From contig NZ_CP151099.1 of the NCBI RefSeq assembly GCF_038096175.1, positions 6,922,001 to 6,986,000 on the forward strand: a DNA stretch of 64,000 bases. The letters are read 5' to 3'. Below the pieces are notes generated by a model, which was not told where the DNA came from, searched no databases, and saw nothing but the letters and a program-made list of their open reading frames with translations. Below, in pieces: positions 27,995 through 36,390 of the stretch (its first letter is position 1; each line of letters opens with the position of its first letter). This DNA comes from Nostoc sp. UHCC 0302. Its GTDB lineage: Bacteria; Cyanobacteriota; Cyanobacteriia; Cyanobacteriales; Nostocaceae. A program made the translations under genes and the position numbers.

Positions 27995-28369
27995 CTACAA
28001 CGACTCTAAATAGCTCAAAAGATCCGCCATTTCTTGAGCGCTAGGCTGGAATTTAGGCATTGGTGGAGTGTCGCCACTAATCACTTGGTGAATCAATCCA
28101 TACCGAGACTTGTGCTTTGAGACAGCTTGCAAACTAGGCCCTACTCGGCCATCTGCTTCCAGTCCATGACAACCAGCACAGTTGATCTGAAAGATAGCGT
28201 GTCCTTGAATTGGATCTCCTTTCAAGGATAAAACACTCTTAACGTATGGATCGGCGGCTCGAACCAACTGTACACCAAAGAAGCCCAAAGGGACTGCTAG
28301 CAGTATCGCCAGAGCCAACAATGCGATCCGCTGAATCAGAATTTCAGGTTTGGTAATCTGGTTATCCAA
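27995..28369 (-). CDS. cytM: Cytochrome cM
   Basis: A 124-residue c-type cytochrome with an N-terminal membrane anchor (IALLALAILLAVPLGFFGVQLV). Heme attaches at CAGCH (C64, C67, H68) and M104 in TPPMPKF is the probable axial ligand. The pattern fits cyanobacterial cytochrome cM, implicated in respiration and suppression of heterotrophic growth. It is divergent from petG, 211 bases away. A soluble cytochrome c6 is less likely because of the anchor. Confidence 0.82.
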   Translation of the reverse strand: MDNQITKPEILIQRIALLALAILLAVPLGFFGVQLVRAADPYVKSVLSLKGDPIQGHAIFQINCAGCHGLEADGRVGPSLQAVSKHKSRYGLIHQVISGDTPPMPKFQPSAQEMADLLSYLESL

Positions 28370-28580
28370 AAGGTTTGCTGTGAAAGTCGAGGTGTGCTAA
28401 AAAATTTTCATGTTCCTACACATAGCTTAAAAGTTCTTGATTGTGTCTGCAAGCACAGAAGATGATTTTTCTGTAGGCAAATGCACTCCAAAAACGCTGT
28501 GGAACGCAGGATTCATCCCAGATTTGGTAAAATCAAAAACAGGAAACGAATATTTAATAATTGCAAACAGGAGATTTACA

Positions 28581-28700
28581 GTGGTTGAACCCCTGCTATC
28601 AGGTATTGTCCTTGGTTTGATTGTCGTCACCCTCGCTGGACTGTTTTACGCTGCCTATAAGCAATTTAAGCGTGACAACCAGTTGTTGGGAGGAGGTTGA
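28581..28700 (+). CDS. petG: PetG, cytochrome b6f complex subunit 5
   Basis: A 39-residue single-helix subunit required for assembly or stability of the cytochrome b6f complex. The sequence is [20 protein letters not shown] followed by [19 protein letters not shown], matching PetG along its length. Translation starts at GTG 28581 behind CAGGAG (28568-28573). The same frame is open further upstream, so automatic calling may extend it wrongly to 28437. A very stable hairpin lies 11 bases after the stop. Confidence 0.95.
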   Translation: MVEPLLSGIVLGLIVVTLAGLFYAAYKQFKRDNQLLGGG

Positions 28701-28711
28701 AGCATTTCTGA

Positions 28712-28739
28712 GTACAGACGCGCCACGGCGCGTCTGTAC
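28712..28739. repeat. Perfect GC-rich hairpin after petG
   Basis: Arms GTACAGACGCGCC and GGCGCGTCTGTAC are separated by two bases. It belongs to the dispersed hairpin family. It sits between the convergent petG and rsmD ends, so it may block read-through both ways, although no T-run follows. Confidence 0.75.
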
Positions 28740-28755
28740 AGGAGTTAGAAATCTA

Positions 28756-29328
28756 CTAGTATTTCTCCCTTATTTCCTCTTGCTCCCTCACATTTCTGTA
28801 GAAAGTAAGCGCTGTATTGCCATAAACTTTCTGGCGACAAATTTCCCAAGTGTCTATTATTGGTGGCGTCCAACCTTGGGGTTTGTGTTCAACTGCGATT
28901 TCGCCGCTTGGATCTAAAAGCTGATGGTGAGCGATCGCTTCTAAAACTGGCTGATACAATCCACTCGCATAAGGTGGATCAAAGTAGATTCTGTTAAACT
29001 GCTTTCCGGATAAAGCCTTCAACTGCTGGATAATATCTCCGCGCAATACCTTCCATTCTTGTCCAGCATCAGCCACCTGTTGCCAGTTTTGTTGAATAAT
29101 GGCACAGGCTCGGCTCGATTGTTCAATTCCTACTACTAAGCTGGCTCCTCTACACAAAGCTTCTGCGCCCATCGAACCACTACCAGCGCAAAGATCCAGC
29201 CAGCGAGAACTTGCTATTTCTCCCTGCCAAATATTAAAAACTGCCTCCCTAACCCGCGCACTTGTGGGTCTAGTTTCTTTTCCAGGTAAAGTTTTAATCT
29301 GGCGATTCCCGTAAATTCTCAGGCTCAT
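28756..29328 (-). CDS. rsmD: RsmD, 16S rRNA (guanine-N2)-methyltransferase
   Basis: Methylates G966 of 16S rRNA. Motifs: LRIYGNRQIKTLPGKETRPT followed by SARVREAVFNIW, WLDLCAGSGSMGAEALCRGA (SAM binding) and RIYFDPPYASGLY (the catalytic DPPY). I start at ATG 29328 (MSLRIYG); ATG 29343 is an alternative five codons upstream, and a longer frame to 29406 gives unconserved residues. Confidence 0.92.
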   Translation of the reverse strand: MSLRIYGNRQIKTLPGKETRPTSARVREAVFNIWQGEIASSRWLDLCAGSGSMGAEALCRGASLVVGIEQSSRACAIIQQNWQQVADAGQEWKVLRGDIIQQLKALSGKQFNRIYFDPPYASGLYQPVLEAIAHHQLLDPSGEIAVEHKPQGWTPPIIDTWEICRQKVYGNTALTFYRNVREQEEIREKY

Positions 29329-29398
29329 TCCTTCAATTGTCATTGGTGAGTCAGTGTGGTCTTGGGGGTCTCCCCCATGAACAACTGGCGAACCCGTA

Positions 29399-29436
29399 AG
29401 GGTCATTAGTCATTAGTCATTGGTCATTAGTCATAA
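29399..29436. repeat. Heptamer repeat (AGTCATT)
   Basis: About five copies of GTCATTAGTCATTAGTCATT-type heptamers lie between hisH and rsmD, followed by ACAAATGACAAATAACAAA-like sequence. Confidence 0.65.
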
Positions 29437-29475
29437 ATTTTGAACAAATGACAAATAACAAAGGACAAAAAACTA

Positions 29476-30111
29476 TTATGCAACAATTTTTTCGCGGACT
29501 TGAGCAACAAAATTAGACAGGATTTGCAGTCCAATATTAGAAGATTTTTCTGGGTGAAATTGAACTGCCATCAGGTTTTCACGAGCGATCGCAGCTGTTA
29601 CAGTTTGAGTACCGTGTGTAACGGTTGCTGCACGGATTTGCTCATCTATTGGGTCAACATAATAAGAATGAACAAAATACACCCAAGGATTAGAGGGTAA
29701 ATGCTCCCACAAAATACTTTTTGGTTGAGTTACTTCCAGCTGATTCCAACCCATGTGCGGAATAGTAATATCTGGTTCTGGACGAAAGCGTCGTACTTTT
29801 CCAGGAATAATTCCTAGCCCTGGTTGAGTACCTTCTGCACTTGATTCAAACAGAATTTGCAGTCCTAAACAAATTCCTAAAAAGGGTTTGCCAGATGCGA
29901 TCACATCTTTAATAGGTTGCTCTAAACCCCGCGCCCGCAGGTGTTGCACTGCTGGATCAAAAGCTCCTACACCAGGCAGGACTACTGCATCTGCCTGCTC
30001 TATCTCCTTTGGAGAATAAGTAATATTAGGAGTTGCCCCAGCTTTTTCTAGGCCTTTGCAGACTGAGTGCAAATTTCCCATCTCATAATCTATGACCGCA
30101 ATAACTGGCAT
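29476..30111 (-). CDS. hisH: HisH, imidazole glycerol phosphate synthase glutaminase subunit
   Basis: Supplies ammonia to HisF in histidine synthesis. It is a class I glutamine amidotransferase: the nucleophile is C81 in GKPFLGICLGLQ, and the catalytic His-Glu lie in VQFHPEKSS near the C-terminus. IPHMGWNQLEV and WVYFVHSYYV are HisH-specific. The 211-residue length is normal. hisF is not in the window. Confidence 0.96.
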   Translation of the reverse strand: MPVIAVIDYEMGNLHSVCKGLEKAGATPNITYSPKEIEQADAVVLPGVGAFDPAVQHLRARGLEQPIKDVIASGKPFLGICLGLQILFESSAEGTQPGLGIIPGKVRRFRPEPDITIPHMGWNQLEVTQPKSILWEHLPSNPWVYFVHSYYVDPIDEQIRAATVTHGTQTVTAAIARENLMAVQFHPEKSSNIGLQILSNFVAQVREKIVA

Positions 30112-30170
30112 TCACCTGCTCCTTGTAAATTTATTATGGAGGGTTTTTTCTATTCTAAATAATATTTGTT

Positions 30171-30683
30171 ATGAAGAAAAGAATACTATTAACTTCTTTT
30201 GACACTTGGCTAAGCGATCAACTCTCAAATTCTTCAGATGATTTATTACTAGAAGTTACCAAACTTGAGTTGATCCCCCATGCTTTAACTTTTTTGCGCC
30301 AGTTGTCCGTTGATGTACAGATTGCTAGCTGTCAGGTAATTGAAAAAATCAATGAAATGCAACCTGATTGCATCATCTGCTGTGGCATGGCAGCTAGCCG
30401 TAAACAATTAAGTGTGGAATTACGTGCTAGCTGTGGAGAAAGTATTTTGCATACAGGAGTTGATTTAGAGCAATTAGTGGCGGGAACTGCGGCAATTGAG
30501 ATTAGCCATGACTGTGGGAAATTTGTCTGTGAGGGTCTTTATTATTCAGTCCTAGAATACCTGTGTCAAAGCCAACTCTCGACGCGTTGTATCTTTGTTC
30601 ACGTTCCACTTATAAATGAAGAAAATTTGAGCGAAATTCTGACCGATTTCGTATTAATTATTAACAAACTGGCTCTTTTATAA
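30171..30683 (+). CDS. Short pyroglutamyl-peptidase (C15)-like protein
   Basis: A 170-residue protein resembling pyrrolidone carboxylate peptidase, a cysteine peptidase that removes N-terminal pyroglutamate. It opens KRILLTSFDTW. The likely triad is E83 (SVELRAS), C120 (GKFVCEGLYY) and H144 (IFVHVPL); the Cys-His spacing of 24 equals that of classical enzymes, but the Glu-Cys spacing and the whole protein are shorter (usual length about 215). Activity is uncertain. It is 16 bases upstream of the DUF3370 gene. Confidence 0.72.
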   Translation: MKKRILLTSFDTWLSDQLSNSSDDLLLEVTKLELIPHALTFLRQLSVDVQIASCQVIEKINEMQPDCIICCGMAASRKQLSVELRASCGESILHTGVDLEQLVAGTAAIEISHDCGKFVCEGLYYSVLEYLCQSQLSTRCIFVHVPLINEENLSEILTDFVLIINKLALL

Positions 30684-30699
30684 AGTTTTTGTTGTCTGT

Positions 30700-32091
30700 A
30701 TGGTAAAGAAAATAGCTAATTTTATGTTGCCATTGTTACTAAATTTTTTGCTAGCACAATTAACTCCTGCCACACCACCACCAGAAGAAGTGGTGCAACC
30801 ACAAGAAGTCCGTCCTTTGCCAGGGAAGTTGGACAAAGTGCCAACGTTTAATAGTAATAGTCCAGAATTAGTTTTGAAAGAAGGGATTTTACTCTCGACG
30901 TTTCCACCAAATGGTAAAAAAGTACCAACGGCACATTTAAATTTTCCCTTTCGGGGACGATTTGATATTTTTGCCCACCATGTTGCCAAAGCAGAACCAC
31001 CAGAAAATTTTCAATCTCTCTATTTAGGAATAATTTTGTATAACCCTGGTTCAAAGCCAGTGAAGGTCAATATTTTGCAAGCGGCGAGTTATTTAAGTCA
31101 ACCAGATGCACCATTTATTGAGTTACCATCATTTAGCCAAAATCCTTTGGGTACAGTTTTTGCAGGCCCAGGCGATCGCGTCATGTCTGATGTATTAAGA
31201 GGACAGCGACAAAATATTTTCCCAGATCAAATTGAGATTCCGCCTGGGAAAAGTCAGATGTTACTAAATTTACCAATCCCTGTGAAGGGACTGATACCAC
31301 CCTTAAATGGTCGGTCTAGTTTAATCAGACTGTGGAGTAATGGCAATGTATATGCAGCTAGCCTAGCCATGTTTGCGCGGGTAAATCCTGATGGTAGTGA
31401 ACGTGCGCCTAATCTAGAAGAATGGCAAAATTTACTAAATAATGGTGATTTATCTGGGCCACGAGATAAAGTCCCCACTCCTTTAGAAGATACTAGCAAG
31501 CCTATTGTTTATGGGCGTGTAGCAGGAGTGGCTAGTGGTACACAGTGGAGAGCTTTATTAGTAGATAATCCTAAAGCTAGGTATCTAACTATTCCCCAGC
31601 CAGGTCAAGCGTTTTCTTATGGTTTGAGTACTGTGCATCGTGGTACTTTAGGAACTGGTCAAGTTCAGAGTGCAACCATGCTAGTGCGCTATCCTGATAC
31701 GGCATATCGCGCTCATGGCAACTATGGAATTCAATATAGTTTAAAGTTGCCGCTGTATAACAACACTCAAAATCCTCAGACTGTGAGTGTGTCTATGCAA
31801 ACGCCACTCAAGGAGGATCAGTTAGTCAAGCCAGGGTTACGCTTTTTTAGTACACCAGCCCGTCAAGTATTATTTCGTGGTACAGTGCGGGTGCATTACA
31901 AAAATGCTCAAGGTCAGCCTCAAACCGAGTTTGTGCATTTGGTACAAAAACAAGGCCAAGCAGGGGAACCGTTGGTGTCACTAAAGATGAAAGCAGGCGA
32001 TCGCTCCCTTGTTGAAGTAGACTTTCTCTATCCGCCAGATGCTACACCACCGCAAGTTTTAACAGTTTCGACCCAGGGAGAAAGTCGGTAA
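30700..32091 (+). CDS. DUF3370-family exported protein
   Basis: A 463-residue protein with a signal peptide (MVKKIANFMLPLLLNFLLAQ), then a Pro-rich segment containing EEVVQPQEVRPLPGKLDKVP. The rest is beta-rich: FPFRGRFDIFAHHVAKAEPP, NPGSKPVKVNILQAASYLSQ, HGNYGIQYSLKLPLYNNTQN. This matches the cyanobacterial DUF3370 family of unknown function, likely periplasmic or outer surface. It appears co-transcribed with the C15-like gene. Confidence 0.82.
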   Translation: MVKKIANFMLPLLLNFLLAQLTPATPPPEEVVQPQEVRPLPGKLDKVPTFNSNSPELVLKEGILLSTFPPNGKKVPTAHLNFPFRGRFDIFAHHVAKAEPPENFQSLYLGIILYNPGSKPVKVNILQAASYLSQPDAPFIELPSFSQNPLGTVFAGPGDRVMSDVLRGQRQNIFPDQIEIPPGKSQMLLNLPIPVKGLIPPLNGRSSLIRLWSNGNVYAASLAMFARVNPDGSERAPNLEEWQNLLNNGDLSGPRDKVPTPLEDTSKPIVYGRVAGVASGTQWRALLVDNPKARYLTIPQPGQAFSYGLSTVHRGTLGTGQVQSATMLVRYPDTAYRAHGNYGIQYSLKLPLYNNTQNPQTVSVSMQTPLKEDQLVKPGLRFFSTPARQVLFRGTVRVHYKNAQGQPQTEFVHLVQKQGQAGEPLVSLKMKAGDRSLVEVDFLYPPDATPPQVLTVSTQGESR

Positions 32092-32329
32092 TCAATACGT
32101 TTCGGATAAGCAGGGGAGGCAGGGGAAGCAGGGGGAGAATTGGAGGAAATATTGAAGGCATTTTTTAATTCTTCTTCCATTTCCTCCCCTGCCCCTCTAC
32201 TCCCCCCGCCTGCCTCAACCAAAAAGTTCCTTAACCGAAAGGTATTGAGTTGGTAATAGCTTTTATGCAATTAGCCATTACCAAAAAATATTAGTCAACT
32301 TACTGATAAAACTCTACTATTAACATTCT

Positions 32330-32358
32330 GTAGAGACGTTGTAATGCAACGTCTCTAC
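32330..32358. repeat. GTAGAGACGTT hairpin repeat
   Basis: Arms GTAGAGACGTT (32330-32340) and AACGTCTCTAC (32348-32358), essentially the same as the element at 18669-18697. It lies between two convergent gene ends, 24 bases from the stop of the minus-strand gene. Confidence 0.8.
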
Positions 32359-32382
32359 ATCAAATTTTCATCAACAATTTTT

Positions 32383-33711
32383 TTATTGAAAACCTTTTGC
32401 TGTCTTTTTTTGTCCCTTGCTTTTAGGCTTAGATTTGTTCACGTCTGCTAAAGCTTCTTGAAATAAGTTGTGTAGATGTATCGGAACACTGGCAATTTCT
32501 GGTAATTCTGGCTCAATCGGTTTAGAGTACTCTTGCAAAAGTGCGTTCAAGTCGCTTTCAAGGCGAAACTCTGGACGTTGCAGAAATATTCGCAACACAT
32601 TTTCTAAGTTAGTTGGATACTGCTGCGCTAATCGATGCCAGATAAAAGTATTAATACTTTTATCTTCAAGGTAGTAACGAAGTAGTTTTTCAGCCCCTTC
32701 CACACTTTTCCAATCTTCTGCTGATAAAATTGTTTGTATCTTAGTATATGTTGGTAAAAACATTTGTCCCCAGCGAGGATGAGAAATAGCTGTTACCTGT
32801 TCAGCTTTTCTGAGTTCAGCAGGTAAATCAATCTTTGGCATCACCATTTTGCTCTTGCCGTTTTTGCTGCTAAACATCTGAGAAACTGCATTTGAGTCAG
32901 CACCAAATTCTTCTGCTGCTGCTTTAATTTCCTCATCGTCAATCCCAGCTTCCTCTGCTACTTCAGCTAAGGATTTAGAAGTATCGATTCCGGCTGCTGC
33001 CAAGCTTTTCTCTGTGATTACTTCTTGGAATTCAGCTATTTTTTTATTCAGATGGTATCCAGATAGTGTAATTTCATCAGCGCCAAAAAAGTCAACGAAC
33101 TGTTGATGATATTGTGCTACTGACTGCCAAGCTTCTTCTAGCAAATCGGGTGCATCGCTGTAAAGATTACTTTTATAGTTATCTTTAAAATTACCAATTG
33201 CTACAGCAAGTTTTGGTTTGCCCAATTTACCCATCAAAGTGTAAGGGCCAGAGAACATCCAGTAGCTATCAGTAACTGGAGAAATGCGAGTTAGTAAAAT
33301 TTCTCCTACTTTCAGTCGAGTTATTGCTTGTAATGTTTGAGTATTATTTGGCTTGACAATGTAGTGTTTATCTGTTAGCCAGTTGGTCAACTCCAAACCA
33401 TCAGGGAGAATACTAGCTATGACAAATAAGCCAATAAAACTACGATGCCAGCTGTTGATCAGTTTGCGATCGCTTTCTTGTAAATCTGGATGGCTGGCAA
33501 TAAACAATTCTAAGGGTGATTTATCACCGACTTTGCCTTCTGTAATAAAGCTATCGATGATTAAATCCTGCTGTGTAGTATCTCCATTTCCCCGGCGCAA
33601 CTGCTTCGCCGCATAGGTTTCCAGCGCTTGTGCAAGTTCGCCTTCTGCATCAAGGACGAAATCGACTAAGGCTTGTTTAAGTTCATGCGATCGCTCTAAT
33701 ATGGCATCCAC
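32383..33711 (-). CDS. Conserved hypothetical protein (442 aa)
   Basis: I do not recognise this gene. It encodes a soluble-looking protein with no signal peptide. The N-terminal half is helical (LVDFVLDAEGELAQALETYA, SPLELFIASHPDLQESDRKL). The middle contains GEILLTRISPVTDSYWMFSG and a short acidic helical insert (GIDDEEIKAAAEEFGA). A Lys-rich tail (NKSKPKSKGQKKTAKGFQ) closes it. It stands alone between a hairpin repeat and a broken Uma2 gene. Codon use and HIP1 content match its neighbours. Confidence 0.75.
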   Translation of the reverse strand: MDAILERSHELKQALVDFVLDAEGELAQALETYAAKQLRRGNGDTTQQDLIIDSFITEGKVGDKSPLELFIASHPDLQESDRKLINSWHRSFIGLFVIASILPDGLELTNWLTDKHYIVKPNNTQTLQAITRLKVGEILLTRISPVTDSYWMFSGPYTLMGKLGKPKLAVAIGNFKDNYKSNLYSDAPDLLEEAWQSVAQYHQQFVDFFGADEITLSGYHLNKKIAEFQEVITEKSLAAAGIDTSKSLAEVAEEAGIDDEEIKAAAEEFGADSNAVSQMFSSKNGKSKMVMPKIDLPAELRKAEQVTAISHPRWGQMFLPTYTKIQTILSAEDWKSVEGAEKLLRYYLEDKSINTFIWHRLAQQYPTNLENVLRIFLQRPEFRLESDLNALLQEYSKPIEPELPEIASVPIHLHNLFQEALADVNKSKPKSKGQKKTAKGFQ

Positions 33712-33850
33712 AAGTCAATCCTCGGTGCAACAGATGTAGATTATAACGTTCCAACAGATTACAAAGTTTTTTATTGTTGCCAGAAGTTGATCTCTACTTC
33801 TAACAGCGTCTTTTAAACTAGATATAAAGCATTACACAAGGTCGACACAG

Positions 33851-34429
33851 ATGGTTGCAACTTCCAATTCTACCTATATTTCCCCTGAAGACTATCTTCA
33901 AGGAGAAAAAACTAGTCTTATCAAGCATGAATATCGCCAGGGACAAGTTTACGCAATGGCAGGTACAAGCAATACCCATGTAGTTATTTCTCTCAATATT
34001 GCTTCAATGCTGAGAAATCATTTGCGCGGCAGCGGATGTCAGGCTTACATATCAGATACCTAGGCACATATTGAGTTGAGTAACATCTATTACTACCCCA
34101 ACGTTGTAGTAAGTTGTGACGAACGAGATAAAGCTTTTGATAACTTTGTGCGTTATCCCTGTTTAATTATAGAAGTGCTATCTCCGACAACAGAAGCCTT
34201 TGACCGCGGAGATAAATTTGCTGACTACCGACAGATGGAGTCACTTCAAGAATATGTGCTTGTGAGTCAAACTCGGATCAGCTTGGAAAGTTTTCGCCGC
34301 AACGCAGATGGACAATGGGTACTTTATCCTTATGGCAAAGGGGATAATATACATCTTGCCAGTGTAGATTTTCAGTGTGCGATCGCAGATGTATATGAAG
34401 ATGTTACTTTTGAATCTCCTCAATCATAA
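33851..34429 (+). pseudogene. Uma2-family gene interrupted by an in-frame TAG
   Basis: Read through one stop codon, the frame gives a 192-residue Uma2/DUF820 protein: SPEDYLQGEKTSLIKHEYRQ, GQVYAMAGTSNTHVVISLNI, then IYYYPNVVVSCDERD, CLIIEVLSPTTEAFDRGDK and EYVLVSQ. The TAG at 34061-34063 follows AYISDT and precedes AHIELSNIYYYP; family members usually have a Lys-type codon here, so a single A-to-T change would explain it. The downstream part has no good start. No frameshift is seen, so the lesion is recent or the codon is a sequencing error. Confidence 0.8.
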
Positions 34430-34806
34430 GCTTTGAAAACGATCCGCACGGTTTTTTAAGTCCCTTACTCCCTACTGCCATTGAGTATAAAAGCTACGAG
34501 AGGTCTCGCTTGAGAAATTCGATATTAATTATAGTATTTCTCACTTCGGTGCAATACAGTCAGAACCTTACAGAGCATTTGAGTAAAGTAAGCACTCTCC
34601 TCTCCTTAGTAAAAAATGATTTATGAGAGATTGCTTTGCAATTAGTCATTATTACCCTTGGCCTTTTAAAGAAGTGCGGTTATGGCAGAAAAATATTATT
34701 AATTGTTATACAAATTATTTATAAACTTGCACTTAATCATTACCTTCCTCTTACTTGGCTTCTTGGCAGTTCGCTTTAAAAAATTTAGTGCATCTTGATG
34801 AATACC
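34430..34806. other. Intergenic region left of the first IS copy
   Basis: About 375 bases, AT-rich, with no gene, repeat or promoter that I can support. It ends at the TA target duplicate of the insertion sequence. Confidence 0.5.
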
Positions 34807-34848
34807 TAAGTAGGTAGGCACCGAAATTTTCTACTATGTAACAAAATC

Positions 34849-35418
34849 TTAAGTTGATAATCTAGAGCTAAATTTTACACGATGTGTGTTGTGATTGTTT
34901 TTTTTTCCTCTAGCTTGAACACCATTGATGACGGCGTAAGCGAGATCTAGCTCATCATCAAATGCTTGCCCGGATAACTCATCTTTCTTGAGATGTTGCC
35001 ATTCCAATTCAATTGGATTCATTTCTGAGCAATATTTCGGGAGAAAAAAGATGTACAAACCCTGACTTTCCCATTTTTTCCACAATTGTTGAACTTCTTG
35101 GCAGCGATGTATTGGCCCGTTATCTTGCACAATCACGCTGATACGTCCAGTTTCTTGGGCTTGTTTGGCTTCTTTCTCCATCATTTCTATATAAGATTTA
35201 CGGTCAACACCACCGATAACTAAACCGTAAACAAAACTGATTAAAGGTTGGAGAAGCCCGATAATACTTAATCTGCGACCACGGCGTTTAGTCTGTTCTA
35301 ACCGTTTTTGCTCACCTCTAAAGTAATATGTATAACTAGGTTCGCTCCACATACAGAACCCTGACTCGTCTAGGTATTTCAGGTCTATTTCACCAGTGGC
35401 AGCAGCTAATTCCAACAT
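34849..35418 (-). CDS. IS630 transposase, ORF B (DDE catalytic part)
   Basis: Carries the DDE catalytic core: first Asp in KYLDESGF, second in ISVIVQDNGPIH, Glu in MNPIELEWQHLKK. The frame is open upstream of its apparent start, reading VDWKRTRKSHKGKQDPVARA and NKQADLD, which joins the end of ORF A after a -1 shift. It is therefore most likely made as the C-terminal part of a fused transposase of about 350 residues. Confidence 0.9.
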   Translation of the reverse strand: MLELAAATGEIDLKYLDESGFCMWSEPSYTYYFRGEQKRLEQTKRRGRRLSIIGLLQPLISFVYGLVIGGVDRKSYIEMMEKEAKQAQETGRISVIVQDNGPIHRCQEVQQLWKKWESQGLYIFFLPKYCSEMNPIELEWQHLKKDELSGQAFDDELDLAYAVINGVQARGKKNNHNTHRVKFSSRLST

Positions 35419-35447
35419 GTCTAGGTCTGCTTGCTTGTTTGCTCGTG

Positions 35448-35927
35448 CTACTGGGTCTTGTTTTCCTTTATGGCTTTTCCTTGTCCGTTTCCAATCGACC
35501 CCCTTTTTTTGAGTACCCGTCTTAATCTGTCGGCACTCATCTCAACGTTGCGTTCTGTTTTCAACTTCAAAGCTAACTGAGAACTATTGTATGTGCGTGG
35601 CTCGTTTCTGAGGCATTCTTCTAAAAATATCATGTCATCCTCAAGCCACTTTGGTTTCCCCCCTCGCCCAGGAGATTCCCAAAGCCCTTCTGTGCCCAGT
35701 TTTTGCCATTGATGCAAAACTTTTGTGACTGTTTTTTTGTGACAATCAAAGTGATCTGCTATCTTCTCTACATACCAACCATGTGCATTTAGCCTGATTA
35801 TTTCCGCCCTGTCTTTGACTTTCTGTGGTACATCCTGTTTTCTCAGATTTAGTAAAGTTTGGTCTTGCTCAGGAGTCAGAAATACCCTTAAACGCGCACC
35901 CATACACCAACTACCTTGTAGATGCAT
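35448..35927 (-). CDS. IS630 transposase, ORF A (DNA-binding part)
   Basis: A 159-residue frame with helix-turn-helix motifs (DRAEIIRLNAHGWYVEKIAD, then HFDCHKKTVTKVLHQW) that bind the IS ends, followed by WLEDDMIFLEECL. After RVLKK it meets a run of seven A and five G (35499-35510, read on the minus strand). Unshifted translation ends with an unrelated tail (RGSIGNGQGKAIKENKTQ); a -1 shift continues into ORF B as KKKGVDWKRTRK. Confidence 0.88.
   Translation of the reverse strand: MHLQGSWCMGARLRVFLTPEQDQTLLNLRKQDVPQKVKDRAEIIRLNAHGWYVEKIADHFDCHKKTVTKVLHQWQKLGTEGLWESPGRGGKPKWLEDDMIFLEECLRNEPRTYNSSQLALKLKTERNVEMSADRLRRVLKKRGSIGNGQGKAIKENKTQ
35499..35510 (-). promoter_or_regulatory. A7G5 frameshift site in IS copy 1
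   Basis: Minus-strand sequence CTCAAAAAAAGGGGGTCG. The zero frame reads AAA AAA AGG GGG TCG; moving back one base gives AAG GGG GTC GAT TGG, which restores the conserved IS630 junction. Ribosomal slippage or transcriptional slippage could both do this. Confidence 0.75.
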
Positions 35928-35981
35928 TATCAGTCTTTACATATCTTAACATAGCTGACTTTTTTGGCACCTACCTACTTA

Positions 35982-36390
35982 GTATTATTACTACTTTTTG
36001 GCTTAAACGCCAGTATTATTAGTTACAAAAAAATAGCTGTCGCTAGACAGTTTTTAATTAGAGAGAATTACGGTTATCTTTTAAAAAAAAACATTGAATA
36101 ATAACTATTAAGTTTAGAAATTTCATATACCTTTAAACACCACCAATAGTGGTGTCAACATGATTTATCTCAAGTTCTTGTGATTTTGCTACAGTTAATG
36201 GCGCAAAATCGCTGAAATCAATGTATCACTAAACTTATAGCTACTGGTATTACGCACTTTATCAAATATAGTGTGACAGCTAACTGTGTGCATAAATCAA
36301 ATTAATAGGAATACTAATAATTCCTTTAATTCCTTAATTTGATTGTTTTGTACTGCAAAACATTACGTTAACTTTGATTAATAGGATTTT
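35982..36390. other. Intergenic region upstream of the terpene synthase gene
   Basis: AT-rich with no gene. A small hairpin, ACACCAC (36137-36143) with GTGGTGT (36149-36155), lies 235 bases upstream of the synthase start. I see no recognised operator. The promoter of the synthase-P450 pair should be here. Confidence 0.5.

Larger units (their letters stand above)
34809..35979 (-). mobile_element. IS630-family insertion sequence, copy 1
   Basis: 1171 bases bounded by inverted ends AGTAGGTAGGCACC and, on the other strand, AGTAGGTAGGTGCC. TA dinucleotides at 34807-34808 and 35980-35981 fit the TA target duplication of IS630/Tc1 elements. It carries two overlapping-phase transposase reading frames joined by an A7G5 slippery run. 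Copy 2 at 46620-47790 has the same length, same ends and the same encoded proteins. Confidence 0.93.

Noticed and set aside
28437-28700. 87-residue protein covering petG
   Set aside because: Only the last 39 residues are conserved, and they form complete PetG with its own GTG and ribosome binding site.
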